Source of the DNA: Alisma plantago-aquatica
Lineage: Eukaryota > Streptophyta > Magnoliopsida > Alismatales > Alismataceae
DNA length: 64,000 bases
Assembly: GCA_963693085.1 (NCBI GenBank)
Contig: OY856409.1
Location: forward strand, 1,619,149,711 to 1,619,213,710
Reading direction: 5' to 3'
Shown: piece after piece, positions 23,985 through 34,119 of the stretch
Position numbering within the stretch: the first letter of the stretch is position 1
Layout: the number at the start of each line of letters is the position of its first letter
Translations under genes and position numbers: made by a program
The notes under the pieces: model-generated
Told to the model about the DNA's origin: nothing
What the model saw: the letters and a program-made list of their open reading frames with translations, nothing else
Databases searched by the model: none

Positions 23985-25260
23985 CCAAACCGTTTGGAGC
24001 AAACGGTTTCAAACTGTTTGATCTCAATCAGTTTCAACCAAGAACGCATAGAAGCAAACGGTCCAAGACCGTTTGGAGGCATTGACCATTTGGAGTTCTA
24101 TTGAGAATAATTTAGACTAATCACCTACCAAAAATCATCAATTAATTCCAAGTGGTTCACCAATCAAAGGCTCATCAACCATCTAAACCCTAATCGGGTC
24201 AATTGTTGATTTCAATAATTGAATTATCTTGAAGTTTGGGTTGAGTGACCCAAACGGTTTCAAAACCATTTGGGATCACCCAAATGGTCTCAAGACCGTT
24301 TGGTGATCACCCAAGACCGTTTGGAGGTCCAGGGTTAAGCATGGTTGACCAATTAAGGATCCAATGATATCAAGTTGATGAGTAATCGATTGTTGATTTG
24401 GTGACCAATTCTAGTATCCAAACCCTAAATGAATGACTTGGTTATTGATGAAATAATGGGCAAAAGGTCTCAAGACCGTTTGGAGGATATATAAATGATC
24501 CCAAGACCGTTTGGGGGTCACCCAAGACCGTTTGGAGGTCTAGGGTTGACTATGGTTAAGTGGTTGAAGATCTAAAGGTAACAAGTTGAAGTGTAATTGA
24601 TTGTTGACCTAGTGATCAATCCAAGGAATCAAACCTTAATTGGTTGAGTTGGTTTTTGATGTTGACTTGAGAAAATGGTCTCAAGACCGTTTGGAGGTCA
24701 TCCAAACGATCCCAAGACCATTTGGGGTCAGGTCATGACCAAATTGATTGAAGGTTCAATGATTTCAAATCAATTAGACTCACATTGAAGTATGTTGAAG
24801 GGTCATCGATTTCAAACCCTAATCCAATTGATCCAAGCCCTAATTGATGATCAATTGAGGGTCAATTGAGTGTCAAATCAGTTGAGGATTGACCTAATTA
24901 ACTCAATTGATGAGTGGCTAACATGTGCATGATCGATTGAGGGGTTCAACATTGGGAATCCTAATTCAATTGAATTTGTTGAGACACTTTTTGGTCCTTG
25001 CGGTTTTGAGGTGGTTTGGACCAAACGGTCTCAAGACCGTTTGTGTCCAAACGGTCTCAAGACCATTTGGGACCAAACGATCCCAAACCGTTTAGCCTCA
25101 TGCGGTTTCAAGGTTGGTTGTGTCCATGCGGTTTCAAAGTCAAACATGACCAAACGGTCTTCATCACCAAATAGTTTCAAGGGCAGTCCAAGACTGTTTG
25201 GAGGTTTAGTGTATAAGACCATTTGAGGTCTAAAAAGGTTAAGATCATTTGATGCCTTAG
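23985..25260 (+). repeat. AAACGGTC/GACCGTTT palindromic word array (5' LTR)
   Basis: About 20 sites in 1.3 kb carry the half-site CCAAACGGTCT, its reverse complement AGACCGTTTGG, or both separated by two bases, giving a 24 bp near-perfect palindrome. Clear paired sites lie near 24,281, 24,674, 24,706, 25,020 and 25,048. Sites are spaced irregularly by unique sequence, so this is not a simple satellite. Variants are mostly CG-to-TG or CG-to-CA changes (ACCATTTGG, AAATGGTC). The array recurs at 34,120-35,400 in the other LTR. Confidence 0.9.
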
Positions 25261-25721
25261 CTGTCAAGATGGTTTAGTGGTTGATTAACCTAAACCTCAT
25301 GGATACTTAATGTGGTTAAAGGAGCAAGTGATTAGTTGATTAAGACATGATGTAATCAATGGTAATTATAATAAAGGTACCCTTGATCGGATAGAGTGGT
25401 TAGTACTCTTTGAATGAGTGAGCTTTAATGATCACAATAGAAATGACATAACCCATGATGTCAATGTCGAATTGACTTAGCCTAATCAAGAGTGATGCAA
25501 ACATCAACTTATAGAAAGATGAGAGAGAAGACTTCTTATATGAATAATTAATCAAGTAATGAACTCTCAATATGAATGAATGCCTAATTAGGGTATGATC
25601 CATGTTATTGAGATCATGAAACCCTAATTATGATGGTTAATGAGTCCTAACCCTAATTGGGGGCATAAATGGAAGTAATCCTAATACATGATGATGGTAT
25701 GATCTTAATTCATTGTAATGT

Positions 25722-25915
25722 GAATAGTAAACCCTAATCTAGGGTAATGTGATGTAATTTGAATAGTAAACCCTAATCTAGGGTAATGTGATGTAATGTG
25801 AATAGTAAACCCTAATCTAAGGTAATGTGATGTGAAATGAATAGTAAACCCTAATCTAGGGTAAGGAGATGATGTGAACAGTAAACCCTAATTTTGGGTT
25901 ATGCTTTTAAGCATG
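25722..25915 (+). repeat. 39 bp tandem repeat with CCCTAATCTAGGG core
   Basis: Units start GAATAGTAAACCC at 25,722, 25,761, 25,800, 25,839 and 25,876, a period of 39 bp with the last unit shorter. Each contains CCCTAATCTAGGG, a palindromic core (CCCTA..TAGGG) that recalls, but is not, telomere repeat. It is found in both LTRs (the partner starts at 35,855), so the array predates this insertion. Confidence 0.92.
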
Positions 25916-27351
25916 AAGTGCTATGTTTGGATAATGAAATGAGGAATCACTATTCCTAATTAAGCTAAAGGGGTTGGTTAACCCTAATTGAATTAAAAAG
26001 AGAAACCCTAACCCTAGTAAGGGCATAGTGGTGCAACCCTTAATTAGTAAAGTTATCTTTGTTTTGCAATGTGCTGATATAGAGATAATGTGCTTGGTAT
26101 CAATTGTATTAATCATGTACGTTTTTATGAAAGAATAAGCATAGACAGGTAAGAGCTATGATGCATTATTCATTGAAAGCACTTTATAATCTTTGAAAGC
26201 AATGATATGCTATGTTGCCTAGTGAGGGGTAACAAATGAGACTAATAGGCTGTATGAGCCATGAACAATATCTGCATTGTTACTAGCATGCTTATACTGT
26301 TAAATGACTTGATGGCAATATGTTACTTGGTACAAGTGTTTTGATGATCTAAGGGTTTGAGCACCCATATTCTTAAATCATAATGATGATATGGTTAGGG
26401 ATTGATATCCCAATGTTAACAAGATGTGAAATGAACTTGATACAATTAGTATTCTTTCTTTATAGCAATTTTTTTAATGGTTTATGTTTGAAAACATGCC
26501 TGGTGCTAAAACGATACCATAATGTACTTAAATAATCAAATATAATGATATCATGTAGAGCCCTGACCATAGATCCATCATTGTCAGAAGTCAGATGATG
26601 GTGAAACAGGTTTTCCTAAGGGAACTCCTAGAGAGCATACTTTTGAGTATGTGGGGGTTATGGATGTGAATATCCTTATGTCCTAATGAGGGAATTGATG
26701 TGAGATGTACATTTAATCTCTCAATCCTTCATTATATGTATATGTCGGGATGATGTATCACTAATCTCTCGATGATGTTGTTAATGCCGCATCGATGTGA
26801 GATAAACAAGAAATCCCTCGATGGAGAAGAGAGTATAGCATGCCACTGTAACTCTAATGGTGAAGTTTCCAGAATACCCTAGAAAGCTATAATGGCAGAG
26901 ACACAAGATGTCCTACATGTTGTACCTACATGTTGTACCTCACACTGACTGGGGAAGATGAGTTCATAGGAATCTGGCTCTTCTAATGACCTATGTATGG
27001 TACCGATTGCGATTTCGTTATGGTCGGTTGGAGTATGAGAGGTGTAACTTATCTCCCCAGGGCATAAATATGTTTGTAAAATGTAATCAGCCGTATAGCA
27101 TAATTTCTTAGGTTAAACTATGAGAAACAATGATTGATGATACATTGTTTAAAATATCCTAGTTAGATAGATAAAATACATGTTCTTCATATTCTTTATT
27201 GATTAAATGTCTTGTCATTCAATAAAGTTATAATTGAAATGATTGCATAGAGAATATTGTTCTACTTAGCTTATTCAGTGAATTGCCTGTTGTTGAATAA
27301 TTATAGTTTTACTGCTCATTGTTATTTTAATATTTGCAATAACAATGCTTC

Positions 27352-27431
27352 TGGCGGAGAGTTATAACTCTCGTTGGGACAATTATTGAATTGTCTCACC
27401 CCCGTGGGATTCAACTTTTTAGGTAGACGTC
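27352..27431 (+). promoter_or_regulatory. Conserved double-palindrome block in LTR
   Basis: The block holds a perfect 16 bp palindrome GAGAGTTATAACTCTC (27,357-27,372). It is followed by a 9 bp stem with a 4-base loop (GGGACAATT...AATTGTCTC, 27,376-27,397), then a CCCCGTGGGAT segment and CTTTTTAGGTAGACGT. It lies about 525 bp before the LTR end and about 100 bp upstream of the TATA run. Versions of the whole block occur at 37,472-37,551, 60,468-60,560 and, reversed, 53,637-53,710. Conservation across diverged LTRs suggests function, but the role is unknown. Confidence 0.7.
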
Positions 27432-27530
27432 AAGGATGAAGGAACCCTTCAGTAGGTGAGCAGCAACAGCAGCAGTAGCAACATTAGGGATAGCAGTGAT
27501 CCTCAAGTGGAGACATTGTCTATTAGGTCT

Positions 27531-27580
27531 TATATATATAGAAAGTCTTATGTGTCATCTCTGTACTCTCAGGTCCTAGG
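27531..27580 (+). promoter_or_regulatory. Candidate LTR promoter: TATA run and conserved 16-mer
   Basis: A TATATATATA at 27,531-27,540 is followed about 20 bp later by TGTACTCTCAGGTCCT (27,562-27,577). The pair recurs at 37,651-37,698. The 16-mer alone also occurs at 60,664-60,679 and, reversed, 53,507-53,522. The position, about 300-345 bp before the LTR end, suits a transcription start. That is inference; a role in RNA 3' end formation is also possible. Confidence 0.5.
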
Positions 27581-27881
27581 AGTCAGTAGATGGTTTAATA
27601 TAAATATGAGATTTTGGCTTAATGCCTCGAGATTTTTATATCTTGCCTTGTACAGTTTAACAGGGCAATTGATGTTGTGATTCTCGAGATGTGATGATAC
27701 AGAGATGTGTTGATGTATTAGCTTGTAAATAACTTACCTTGTTTCTTAATGAAAGAGTCCTATAGTTTTCGGACCTTTGCGTAAAAAGTTTTAATTTTTA
27801 GTGATTTTCAATAATTCCGCTGCTAATTAATTGCTTCCGCATCATTAATAACGTTTTATCCGAGACGTGTCCCACAACTAG

Positions 27882-27895
27882 TGGTATTAGAGCTC
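27882..27895 (+). other. Primer-binding site of chromovirus
   Basis: The sequence TGGTATTAGAGCTC matches 11 of 12 bases of the initiator-Met tRNA complement TGGTATCAGAGC. It begins six bases after the LTR end at 27,876. Confidence 0.92.
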
Positions 27896-28010
27896 TAGGT
27901 TCGCTGAGTCTATAGAGACATAGGACTTAGGTTGTTAAGTCTGTTCTAGTGTCTTCCAGTATATCTAATAGTGTCTTCTGCTCATATAGGAGGAGAAGAT
28001 AAAACTAAAG

Positions 28011-29105
28011 ATGTATGGGTCACACGAGGAACATGTTGTAGAGAGTAGTGTTGTTGCACCTAGAGAAGGTGTAAGAAACTAAGAAAGGGAAGAACATGTG
28101 CATGAACCACCCCAGTTCAATCCAACAGACATGGGGAACCCATCCGTCCAAGCCATGTTTGGGCAGTTCATGACTTCCATGACACACATGACTGATAGGA
28201 TGCCTATACTTGTACCTAGGGCACCTACCCTTCCAAAAGGACAAGGATCTGTCAAGACGTTTGAACGACTACACCGGGTTGGAGCCACAGAATATGTGGG
28301 AACAGCTGACCCAACAGATGATGACTTGTGGCTAACTGAACTAGAGATGGCCTTTAGAATCCTGAACATTCCAGAAGCTGAGAAGGTTAGACATGTTGTG
28401 TATATTCTCAAGGGGAGTGTTCGTCACTGGTGGACCATGGAGGAAGGGAAAAGGCCAGGTGTGGAGATCGAATGGGAAGTTTTCCGACGGGAATTTATCA
28501 ACAGATACTTCCCTAAGACGTTTCTGGACGAGAAAATCTCTCAGTTTGAGAGGTTAAGACAAGGACTAATGAACATTAGCGAGTATGAGGCTAAGTTCAT
28601 GGAGCTTTTGTGGTTCTGTCCACACATGGCGACCACAGATGAAGAAAGGATTAGGCATTTTGAGAAAGGATTAAACACTGAGTTGACCACCCCTGTGTCT
28701 GCTCTGGAGAACAGGGAAAGGTTTGATACCTTTGTGGAGTCTGTTAGAAGGGTAGAGAGGTCCGTGTCAGAGAAGAGACAGACCAAGAACAAGAATACGT
28801 ACCCCCATTTCCAAGGATCTTCATCTAAAGGTTTCAAGAAACTGAGGTTTTCTGTACCTACACCACCACCTAGATTCAGTACCCAGACACAATGGACGTC
28901 AAATAGGGGTAGAGGACGAAGCTTACCTTTAGAAGGAGCTCGTAGCTTGGTATCTATTTCGGTTACAGGACCACCTAGACCACAACAACTGAACAGAAGC
29001 TATTACATATGTGGAAAAATGGGACATCTGATGAAGGATTGTAGAGCCAGAGAAGTGAGTGTAACTCAACCTCAAAGGCAGAGTCAGCAAGGATCTCAAA
29101 GGTGA
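28011..29105 (+). pseudogene. Chromovirus gag
   Basis: An ATG at 28,011 opens the frame, which a TAA breaks at 28,080-28,082. The same frame then runs open to a TGA at 29,103-29,105. The central part holds the plant gypsy gag (retrotrans_gag) signature: ADPTDDDLWLTELEMAF, a VRHVVYILKGSVRHWW stretch, WEVFRREFINRYFP and FERLRQGLMNISEYEAKF. Near the C terminus is a zinc-knuckle remnant, YYICGKMGHLMKDC, in which the first of the usual CX2CX4HX4C cysteines is Tyr. The start at 28,011 is preferred to later codons because homology-like charged sequence continues across the TAA. Gag would form the particle and bind element RNA. Confidence 0.92.
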
Positions 29106-29213
29106 CAGTTTCCAAGTAGTGCTAGAGGACGTGGACAAGCGTCCCAAGCTAGATCATCGGCACCAAGTCATCGAGTACCGAATCAACCACAGGCAACGGC
29201 AAGATTCTATGCG

Positions 29214-29816
29214 ATGAATCCACCTAATGCAGTGATCAAACCTCGGGTTGTGGCAGGTCAGATGGAGTTGTTTTATTCTGATATGTCTACATCTTGTGTT
29301 TTATCTGTTTTAATCGATCCGGGTGCTACACACTCCTTTATCACTCGAAGAGTGATTCTTGACTGCGACATGACTATAAGTCATAGAGCAGATAGTTTGT
29401 TGTTAGAAACTCCTTTAATGGGATCTGCTGGTTTGTGGGAGGTATGTTCTCCCTGCATCCTTTTCTTTTCTAAACATCGCATTCAAGTGGATATTATACC
29501 ACTTGAGATGCATGGATTCGATGTAATCCTTGGGATGGATACCTTGGAAAGGTATAAGGTTGTCTTGGATTGTGAATCCAAGCAAGCTGTGTTCACTGAT
29601 AGTGGCACATGGATCTTTCAAGGAGATAGGAAGATCCTACCAACCTGTCTTGTGTCAGCTATGGTTGCTGAGAAGCTGATGAGGCAAGGATGTTATGCAT
29701 TCTTGGCCCATGTGGTAGATACTACCATGGATAGTCTTAATCCTGTTGAAGTTCCTATTGTCAGGGAATTTGAATATGTATTTCCTGAAGAACTTCCAGG
29801 TGTACCATCGCCTTGA
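29214..29816 (+). pseudogene. Chromovirus protease and linker to RT
   Basis: Same frame as gag. VLIDPGATHSFI (about residues 35-50 from the first Met) is the aspartic protease active site, where the family has D-[ST]-G. Here it reads D-P-G, which should abolish activity. PLEMHGFDVILGMDTLERY matches the conserved F-D-x-I-L-G-M-D-W-L region downstream, with Thr for Trp. The segment VREFEYVFPEELPGVPS is the usual linker into RT. A TGA at 29,814-29,816 ends the frame where Arg is expected, suggesting CGA to TGA. Confidence 0.92.
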
Positions 29817-31250
29817 GAGATTGATTTTGAGATTAATCTAATCCCAAACACACAGCCAATAGCAAAAACACCGTATAGGATGGCGCATGTTGAAATGGCA
29901 GAACTTAAGAAACAGCTGCAAGAGTTGCTTGAGAAGGGTTTCATTCGACCGAGTACTTCTCCTTGGGGTGCTCCGGTCCTCTTTGTTAAAAAGAAAGATG
30001 GGTCAATGAGGTTGTGCATTGATTACAGACAGTTAAATAAAGTAACAATAAAGAATACGTATCCTTTTCCGAGGATTGATGATCTCTTTGACCAGTTGCG
30101 TGGTGCAACTATCTTCTCAAAGATAGATTTGAGGTCAGGATATCACCAGCTGCGTATTAAGGATGGTGACATACCAAAGTCTGCCTTTAGGAAAAGGTAT
30201 GGTCACTATGAGTTCATGGTTATGTCGTTTGGACTAACAAATGCACCAGCTGCATTTATGGAACTCATGAATAGAATCTTCTGACCTTTTCTCGATCAAT
30301 GTGTTGTTGTCTTCATAGATGACATTCTGATCTATAGTAGAAATGCTCAGCAGCACGAACAGCATCTTCGTCAAACTCTAACTTTTCTAAGAGAACATAA
30401 GCTATATGCTAAGTTTAGCAAGTATAAGTTCTGGTTGCCAGAAGTTTCTTTTCTTGGACACATAATATCTGCTACAAGTATTCGTGTTGACCATAAAAAG
30501 GTAGAGTTTGTCCTGCAATGGGAACAGCCAAAGACATTGACAGAGATTCGAAGTTTCTTAGGGTTGGCAGGCTATTACAGGAGGTTCATTAAGAACTTCA
30601 GTTCTATAGCTTTACCCATGACCAAGTTGACCAGGAAAGATGTTCCTTTTTCCTAGAATGACAAGTGTCAGCAATCATTCCAGCTATTAAAAGAGAGGTT
30701 GATAAGTGCACCAGTGCTTGTGTTACCTGAGCAAGGGAAAGGATATATAGTTTTCTGTGATGCCTCTAAGAATGGACTAGGATGTGTGTTGATGTAGGAT
30801 AAACAAGTGATTTCTTTTGCTTCTCGACAGCTTAAGAAACACGAGGAGAATTATCCGACACATGATCTAGAACTAGCTATTGTAGTTCATGCCTTGAAGA
30901 TCTGGAGACATTATCTTTATGGAGAGATATTCCAGATTTTCACAGACCATAAGAACCTTAAGTATATCTTTTCTCAGCATGAGCTTAACATGAGGCAACG
31001 CCGCTGGATGGAGTTAATCAAGGACTACGATTGTACAATTGATTACCATCCAAGGAAGGTCAATGTTGTTGTTGATGCTTTGAGTAGGAAATCAGCAACA
31101 CCAACTTTAGATAGAGCACAGTTGAATTCTTTGGTATGTTGTAAGAGGGATATGCTTATCTCTTTAAGAAAAGACAATGTACAGTTAAGAGTATCATTGT
31201 TAGCAGGATTGTTAGCTGAGATGCATATAAAACCTACTCTGAGACAATAG
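29817..31250 (+). pseudogene. Chromovirus reverse transcriptase and RNase H
   Basis: Continues in the gag-protease frame. RT motifs occur in order: [71 protein letters not shown], and the active site [12 protein letters not shown] (about 30,304-30,340) with both aspartates intact. Then come [22 protein letters not shown] and RNase H ([60 protein letters not shown]). Stops fall at 30,282 (TGA), 30,654 (TAG, usual Trp), 30,795 (TAG, usual Gln) and 31,248 (TAG). Most are single transitions from sense codons. Confidence 0.93.
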
Positions 31251-32259
31251 ATCAAGGAGGCACAACAAGTTGATGTTGTAGTTCAACATATTAGATCAGA
31301 GTATGGTAGTGAGAAACAAGAAGGTTTCCATGACTTGGATGATCAGGTGGCTTGTTATCATGATAGGATGATAGTGCCGGATGCGGACAACTTGAGGAAG
31401 ATAGTCCTAGAAGAAGCTCATTCTTCAATGTATGCCATGCATCCAGGAAGCACCAAGATGTATCGTAACTTGAAAGATATGTATTGGTGGCCGGGTTTGA
31501 AGAAGGATGTTGCTGAGTTTGTTATGCGGTGTCCTGTGTGTCAGCAAGTTAAAGTTAAACACCAGAAGCCTGCAGGAACACTACAACCTTTACCCATACC
31601 AAAATGGAAGTGGGATCATGTGACCATGGGTTTTGTGGTTAGTTTACCCAGAACAACCAAAGGACATGATTCCATTTGGGTAATAGTTGATAGGTTGACA
31701 AAGACAACACATTTCCTATCTATCAAAACAACCTATTATGTTGAGAGGCTGGCACAGTTATATGTAGATGGGATAGTACAGCTGCATGGGGTCCCAGTTA
31801 CCATTATTTCTGACAGAGGTCCCCATGTTTATGAGTCATTTTTGAGAGCGACTTCATAAAGCTTTAGGCACAAAGTTAAGGTTTAGTACAGCCTTTCATC
31901 CTCAGACCGATGGACAGTCAAAAAGGACTATACAGACTTCGAAAGACTTGCTTAGAGCATGTATTCTTTAGTTTACAGGAAGTTGGGATCTGCACCTAAG
32001 TTTGATAGAGTTTGCCTACAACAATAGCTATCAACATAGCATTGACATGGCACCTTATGAAGATTTATATTGTAGACGTTGTAGATCACCCCTATGTTGG
32101 TATGAAACCGGTGAATATCAACTTTTCGATCCTGATCTTGTGCAGAAGACCACCGAGAAGATTAAAATAATACAACAACAGTTGAAGACTGCATAGGATA
32201 GGCAGAAATCTTATGCTGATAAGCATCGTAGACCTTTAGAATTCCAGGTTGGAGACAGA
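31251..32259 (+). pseudogene. Chromovirus integrase
   Basis: The zinc-binding N-terminal part is present (AHSSMYAMHPGSTKMYRNLK...CPVCQQVK). The catalytic core has MGFVVSLP where the first catalytic Asp is normal (Asp replaced by Gly). IISDRGPHVYESF keeps the second Asp. Near 31,840-31,860 the frame shifts, and the third catalytic position in the GQSxRT block is Lys instead of Glu. Stops follow at 31,969 (TAG) and 32,194 (TAG). At the first of these the older relative at 37,997 still has CAG. Two of three catalytic residues are lost, so this integrase is inactive even without the stops. Confidence 0.92.
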
Positions 32260-32667
32260 GTGTATCTCAAGTTCTCACCTTGGAAGGGAGTTCTTAGATT
32301 TGGAAGGAAAGGAAAGTTAGCTCCTAGGTTTATAGGGCCTTATCCAATCATTGAACGAATTGGAAAGGTAGCTTATAAGATAGAGTTACCACCAGAGTTA
32401 CAAAAGTTACACCCAGTGTTCCACATTTCCATGCTTAGGAAATGTCATCCTGACACAGAATTAGTTCTGCAACCTATGGAAGTAGAATTGAATGATGATA
32501 TATCCTATGTTGAAGGACCTGTGTCAATCCTTGATAGAAGAATTAAAAAGCTAAAAAAGAAAGACATAAGTCTCGTAAAAGTCCTCTGGAATCATCGTGG
32601 CATTGAAGAAGCTACGTGGGAACTACAGGAAGAAATAAGAAGGAAATACCCTACTCTTTTCTCTTAA
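32260..32667 (+). pseudogene. Integrase C-terminal region with chromodomain
   Basis: An open frame, one base out of step with gag through integrase. It reads KGKLAPRFIGPYPIIERIG, AYKIELPPELQKLHPVFHISMLRK, then the chromodomain: ISYVEGPVSILDRRIKKL, ISLVKVLWNHRGIEEATWE and EEIRRKYPTLF up to the TAA. The VLW-x-x-[HN]-[RH]-G/S-x-E-E-A-T-W-E core is the chromodomain of plant chromoviruses, thought to direct integration to certain chromatin marks. The domain is complete and well preserved, although the enzyme before it is dead. The PPT starts about 15 bp after the stop. Confidence 0.93.
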
Positions 32668-32683
32668 TAAGTTTTGTAGATGA

Positions 32684-32711
32684 TTTCGGGGACGAAATCC
32701 TTGTAAGGGGT
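32684..32711 (+). other. Polypurine tract region of chromovirus
   Basis: TTTCGGGGACGAAATCC followed by TTGTAAGGGGTGG leads to the LTR start TGTAACACCCC at 32,720. The GGGGACGAAATCC sequence is typical just before the 3' LTR of Tekay/Del-type elements, and the same layout occurs at 38,771 and, reversed, near 62,200. Confidence 0.88.
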
Positions 32712-34119
32712 GGATAATTTGTAACACCCCTGACCTGGGTTATGTACTAACCCTAGGTGTTTTGCCTAATAAAGTTGATTAGAGGCTTGCTTGTAATTCT
32801 TGAAAAGTAATTAAGGCTTTTGAGGAACTTATATTTCAATTTGAGTCCTTTTTTAATAATGTTGAAACATTGTTTTGTTTATAATGGACTAATGTGCAAA
32901 TTACCCAAGTAGAGGGGTTAACTTGCAAATTGCACATGTTAAGATGTTCCTCTGATGTTGAGACATCATGAGTATGCATATGATAAAGGGGTATGGATTC
33001 CACAAGCTTGGGTACCAAGATATAGCTTGTAAAACAATCCTTGTGCTCTAAAACCTAGTTTTGGTGTAAAGTGCAATTTACCCAAAACCTAGGGTCCAAC
33101 ATGTAAAATATACCCTCTAGAGGATCTCTCATGTTTCTTGGCATCAAGTGGAGAAAATAAAATGAGATGGACGCCTCATTTGAATGATCATGAAGGAGAG
33201 AGAATCTTGATGTTAAGATAACCAAGATTTAAGCACAAAAGACACTTTAATATGACTTAATGCAAAAAGAAATAAATTAATTATGAAACCCTTCAACCAA
33301 AAGTTGGAGTATGTGTTTGCAATAGTATGAACGATCTTGTATCATACTTGGGCACCAAAAATATCATGGTAGAAGTGGAAACTACTCACACTAATAATAT
33401 ATTAAGCAATATCCATTAAGGGTGGATATTAATATACCTCTCTTTAAGATGTTTAGTTCTTTTCCTTTAAACCTTGGATAATGGAGGAGTTTTGCATGAG
33501 ACTAGAGGGTGGAAACGTGGATAAGTGTGGAGAAAGCCTTGGTGGATATTTTTGGGAGATAAAAGGAAATATCTATCTTTTTCCATTTTCCTTGAAAAAC
33601 CCATAAATATATATAGGTATCTTTTCCAACAACTCAAAGGATCATTTTCCTTAGCTTCTTTCTCTCATCACTTTGCTTTTTCTGACCAAGGGAGAGCTCT
33701 GGACTAGAGGAAGGATGACCCAACTAAGCTTGGTAAGTTTTGATCACCATCTACCTTGAATTCATGGTGGAAACCACAATATAAGGTTAGATTCATAGTA
33801 TTCTTCACATGATTTTCCTTTCTAGCCATCTTCTTCATCCAAAACTTGAAGAACGGACCTTGGACAACTACTGGAGCTCAATCCACCATTAACGCTATGG
33901 ATCTTGGAGCTCAGGATCAGTCCTAGAGGTGGGTTTTATAACTCTAACCCTTAAGCTTTGTTAATGCATCTTTCTCTCCTAAAATCGTTGGTTATTCTTC
34001 TTCTATTACTACTCTTGTGATCTTGCTATCATTTCTGTGAAGAACAGCCCCTGTTCTTGGTTGAACAAAGGTAGAAGATAATGATGTTAATTTCTATGTT
34101 TATCTAAGAATTTACTTTA

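Larger units (their letters stand above)
23031..27876 (+). repeat. 5' LTR of chromovirus, 5' end missing
   Basis: Homologous with 33,178-37,996 of the 3' LTR, but lacking the counterpart of its first 458 bp. Similarity begins sharply at ATTTGAATGATC. The LTR ends GTGTCCCACA with the PBS six bases beyond. It contains the AAACGGTC array (about 23,985-25,260), a 39 bp tandem repeat, the conserved double-palindrome block, a TATA run at 27,531-27,540 and the conserved TGTACTCTCAGGTCCT. Two open frames in it (25,011-25,226 and 27,456-27,680) also occur in the other LTR, but they read through repeat words and are not genes. Loss of the first 458 bp removes only the upstream part of U3. Confidence 0.92.

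Noticed and set aside
25011..25267. Open frames on both strands, also at 35,084-35,400
   Set aside because: They read through the AAACGGTC array, and overlapping opposite-strand frames arise from its palindromic words.
25600..26020. Interstitial telomere repeat
   Set aside because: CCCTAA and TTAGGG occur as isolated words within the 39 bp units and LTR text, not as a continuous CCCTAAA run.
27456..27680. 74-codon open frame repeated at 37,576-37,800
   Set aside because: It is present in both LTRs simply because LTRs are duplicates; its start lies in low-complexity CAG-type sequence and it crosses the presumed promoter.
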